A stretch of DNA of 64,000 bases. Source: Thermoplasmata archaeon. Lineage in GTDB: Archaea > Thermoplasmatota > Thermoplasmata > Methanomassiliicoccales > Methanomethylophilaceae. Positions 62,072 to 64,000 of this stretch are shown in pieces. The stretch is from contig SUTB01000001.1 of assembly GCA_015063125.1 (NCBI GenBank), positions 769,352 to 833,351 on the forward strand. Direction: 5' to 3'. The notes under the pieces are model-generated. The model was given only the letters and a program-made list of their open reading frames with translations. It was not told the DNA's origin and made no database searches. The stretch's first letter is position 1; the number at the start of each line of letters is the position of its first letter. A program made the position numbers and the translations under genes.

Positions 62072-62452
62072 ATGGCATTCGGACTGTTCAGACCTACAGG
62101 GGAGTATAAGCTCGTCGTGCTCGTAAGGAACGACCTCAAGATGGGCAAGGGCAAGATCGCCGCTCAGGTAGGGCATGCCGCTGTCGAATGCGCGCTTTTC
62201 ACTGAGAAGAAGGACAAGAAGTCCTTCGATGCTTGGTACAGATGCGGCCAGCCCAAGATCGTCCTCAAGGTGGATTCGATGGAGGAACTGGACAAGTACA
62301 GGATGATCGCCAGCAGCAACAAGATCCATATCGCGGTGATCACCGATGCAGGAAGGACTCAGGTCGACCCGGGAACGGTCACCTGCATGGGCCTCGGACC
62401 TGCGCCCGCCAGTGAAATCGACAAGATCACTGGCGAGCTCAAGATGCTGTGA
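62072..62452 (+). CDS. pth2: Peptidyl-tRNA hydrolase, archaeal type (Pth2)
   Basis: 126 residues matching Pth2: LVVLVRNDLKMGKGKIAAQVGHAAVE, WYRCGQPKIVLKV, and ITDAGRTQVDPGTVTCMGLGPAP. It frees peptides from tRNAs that fall off ribosomes. Leaderless: ttttttatag is at 62041-62050, about 26 bases before ATG 62072. The TGA stop (62450-62452) is directly adjacent to that of thiM on the opposite strand. Confidence 0.96.
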   Translation: MAFGLFRPTGEYKLVVLVRNDLKMGKGKIAAQVGHAAVECALFTEKKDKKSFDAWYRCGQPKIVLKVDSMEELDKYRMIASSNKIHIAVITDAGRTQVDPGTVTCMGLGPAPASEIDKITGELKML

Positions 62453-63244
62453 TCAGAGCCTTCTGATCTTTGCTTCCTTCGGCAGATCCTCGGATCTGAG
62501 ATTGAAAAGGGAATCGAACAGCCCGACCTTGAATGAACCCGGACCTTTGCAGTCTTTTGCCGCATGTTCCGCCGCAACGTTGAATGCGGTTATCGCCGAG
62601 ATCACAGACTCCTTCTTGACTCCGTTGGCCCCGACATATGATCCGATGACGGAGCTGAGCATGCAGCCGGTACCGGATACGTTGCCCTGCATAGGGTCGC
62701 CGTTCTTCAGCTCATACACCTCTTTCCCGTCGGAAACGTAATCCACTTCGCCAGTGGATGCGACGATGCAGCCCAGCTTCTCGGCCAGAGAGCTGATCAA
62801 CTCGCCTACGTCTGATTTGCCCACGGCATCGACTCCTCTCACTCCGCCCTGGATTCCTGCGAGGAACGAGATCTCCCCGGAGTTGCCTTTGATCACTTCG
62901 GGCTTTACCTTCTTTATGATCATCTCGGCAACGTCGTTGCGGTATCTGGTGGCGCCGGCTCCGACAGGATCGAAGATGACGGGGACATTGTTGTCCTTGG
63001 CGATCTTTCCGGCATACATCATGGATTCCACTGTGCGAACGTTGAGAGTCCCCATGTTCAAGACAACGGCATTGGAGAAACTGGACATGTCAATAATGTC
63101 CTTCATCTCATCTGTCATCACGGGTGATCCCCCGGAGCAGATGCAGATGTTCGCGCAGTCGTTTACGGTCACATAGTTGGTGATGTGATGGACGAGCGGA
63201 TGCTTGGAGCGGACGCAATCCATCATCTCAGTTAGGTAATCCAT
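62453..63244 (-). CDS. thiM: Hydroxyethylthiazole kinase
   Basis: 263 residues. HPLVHHITNYVTVNDCAN at the N-terminus, VIFDPVGAGATRYRN and the anion hole motif VSGTGCMLSSV near residue 190, as in ThiM. It phosphorylates the thiazole alcohol for thiamine salvage and supplies the substrate for ThiN/ThiE. ATG 63244, stop TGA adjoining pth2. Confidence 0.94.
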   Translation of the reverse strand: MDYLTEMMDCVRSKHPLVHHITNYVTVNDCANICICSGGSPVMTDEMKDIIDMSSFSNAVVLNMGTLNVRTVESMMYAGKIAKDNNVPVIFDPVGAGATRYRNDVAEMIIKKVKPEVIKGNSGEISFLAGIQGGVRGVDAVGKSDVGELISSLAEKLGCIVASTGEVDYVSDGKEVYELKNGDPMQGNVSGTGCMLSSVIGSYVGANGVKKESVISAITAFNVAAEHAAKDCKGPGSFKVGLFDSLFNLRSEDLPKEAKIRRL

Positions 63245-63340
63245 GATACCTCTATCCCCAGCCTGATTTAAATCAGATTGCTAGACCAGTAGGATAATGG
63301 AAAAGAATCTTTATCTAATCGAGTAAACAATCCTTCTGAC

Positions 63341-63745
63341 ATGGCTACGATCAAAATCGAATACAAGCACACCGAGAAGGAGATCTCCGACATATCGATC
63401 AGGAGACCCTCCACCGGCAAGATGGCAGCCTACATCCAGGACCTGATCTACGAGATGAAATCCGCGGACATATCCTGCTCGTTCAAGGAGACGATCATCG
63501 AGGACGGGAAGAACGACGTCCTGATCAACGGAAGGACCATCCCCGAGGTCATCGACGGCCTCCAGATCAGGTACCTCGATTCCGACGACGCTTGCGACCA
63601 CGGCAAGCCCCAGAGGATCACGTTCGGACGCCCGACACTCGACTGGAAGAAGGAGTACGTCGAGGACGTACCCGACACCATCATGAAGAACGCCATCGCC
63701 AAGGTGTACGCCGACGAGAGGCAGAAAGAGAAAGAATCGCAGTGA
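63341..63745 (+). CDS. Protein of unknown function (possibly DUF2703-like)
   Basis: 134 residues. The N-terminal strand-helix-strand with IEYKHTEKEIS, then DVLINGRTIPEVIDGL and CDHGKPQRITFGRP, recalls small thioredoxin-fold proteins with a VLINGRP strand, but the usual Cys pair is absent. No firm family. The ATG follows a TATA-like ctttatcta (63310-63318) by about 27 bases, so it may be leaderless. Stop TGA, followed by a strong terminator. Confidence 0.6.
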   Translation: MATIKIEYKHTEKEISDISIRRPSTGKMAAYIQDLIYEMKSADISCSFKETIIEDGKNDVLINGRTIPEVIDGLQIRYLDSDDACDHGKPQRITFGRPTLDWKKEYVEDVPDTIMKNAIAKVYADERQKEKESQ

Positions 63746-63754
63746 ACCCACTTA

Positions 63755-63780
63755 CCCGGGGCATCCCCGGGCTCTTTTTA
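63755..63780 (+). terminator. Terminator of the gene at 63341
   Basis: Seven-base stem CCCGGGG / CCCCGGG with a three-base loop and a CTCTTTTT tail. Confidence 0.8.
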
Positions 63781-64000
63781 ACCTGACTTTGACACATCTG
63801 CCAATCATTATTCTAAAAAACGGGAACCGACAGAATTTGACAGTTGTCGATATGGAGCGGGATCGAACCGTGGAGGACATCTCTGATTGGACACATCAGG
63901 CGATATGATACGGATCGGCACCCATTCCTGACTTGGGTTATATCGGAAATCAAGAACCAACGGACCGCTCATCCATTCAATGTTCCTAACGGGCATCAGC
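63781..64000. other. Unassigned region at the window end
   Basis: 220 bases without a gene I can support. A 62-codon minus-strand ORF (63808-63996) covers most of it but has no recognisable features, and its stop is TAA. A T-loop-like TTCGATC sits on the minus strand at about 63850-63860, without a proper tRNA stem. Confidence 0.3.

Noticed and set aside
63845..63930. tRNA on the minus strand near the window end
   Set aside because: A TTCGATC T-loop-like string occurs, but the flanking stem has mismatches, and no acceptor or anticodon stem can be built.
1..64000. CRISPR arrays, insertion sequences, integrases, prophage, pyl genes
   Set aside because: No regularly spaced repeats, transposase or integrase motifs, terminal inverted repeats or pylT/pylSBCD-like sequences were found on either strand. 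The YqaJ-like and phage-tail-like signals are isolated.

Overview
The window looks like chromosomal DNA of a methanogenic archaeon of the order Methanomassiliicoccales, probably the gut-associated family Methanomethylophilaceae. The evidence is a methanol:corrinoid methyltransferase pair (mtaC-mtaB) beside a divergent RamA-type corrinoid activase, a digeranylgeranylglyceryl phosphate synthase, archaeal Pth2, TATA boxes about 25-30 bases before many leaderless starts, and the way TAG is used. None of the roughly sixty protein genes ends in TAG (six end in TAA, the rest in TGA). Two otherwise intact genes carry one internal in-frame TAG: a D-2-hydroxyacid dehydrogenase and a Na+/phosphate symporter. 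This is the pattern expected of an organism that reads amber as pyrrolysine. No tRNA-Pyl or pyl genes lie in the window.

Layout. 0-10 kb: ABC-F ATPase, an Ig-repeat surface protein, an IMPACT/YigZ protein, a sodium:solute symporter and a large RND/MMPL protein with a repeated outer domain. 10-15 kb: tRNA-Ala(CGC), the amber-containing dehydrogenase, several zinc-ribbon membrane proteins, and an asparagine-synthase-like PP-loop ATPase with an RHH-like tail. 14.7-19.4 kb: the methanol module (GTPase, ramA, mtaC, mtaB), followed by an acetate-transporter-like protein. 20-24 kb: a rifampicin-phosphotransferase-like dikinase translationally coupled to an AttH/CrtC-like protein. 24.6-27.3 kb: ACT regulator and uracil salvage (upp-uraA). 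27.4-30.3 kb: isoprenoid/lipid genes (polyprenol kinase-like, tmk, PAP2, DGGGP synthase). 30.3-36.4 kb: PemK-like protein, the amber-containing NptA, ArsB/citrate-type transporter, YqaJ-like nuclease, GNAT, RsuA and an ACT protein.

36.5-45.7 kb is a metal or corrinoid uptake island: a membrane-anchored flavodoxin, a secreted protein, a FecE/FecCD/FecCD ABC transporter and, divergently, two paralogous giant binding proteins that each carry a dockerin-like module. 45.7-53 kb holds the arginine pathway: argC-argJ-argB-argD on the minus strand and argG-argH divergent. ArgG has histone-H1-like lysine/alanine tails at both ends. 53-64 kb: thiamine genes (thiDN fusion, thiE, thiM) interspersed with a DrrAB-type ABC exporter, an exported FKBP, a membrane-tethered double winged-helix regulator, a zinc-ribbon transglutaminase-fold protein lacking its catalytic Cys, and pth2.

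The window is densely coding, with short intergenic regions, frequent ATGA overlaps and GC-rich hairpins between convergent genes. No insertion sequence, CRISPR array or prophage was seen.
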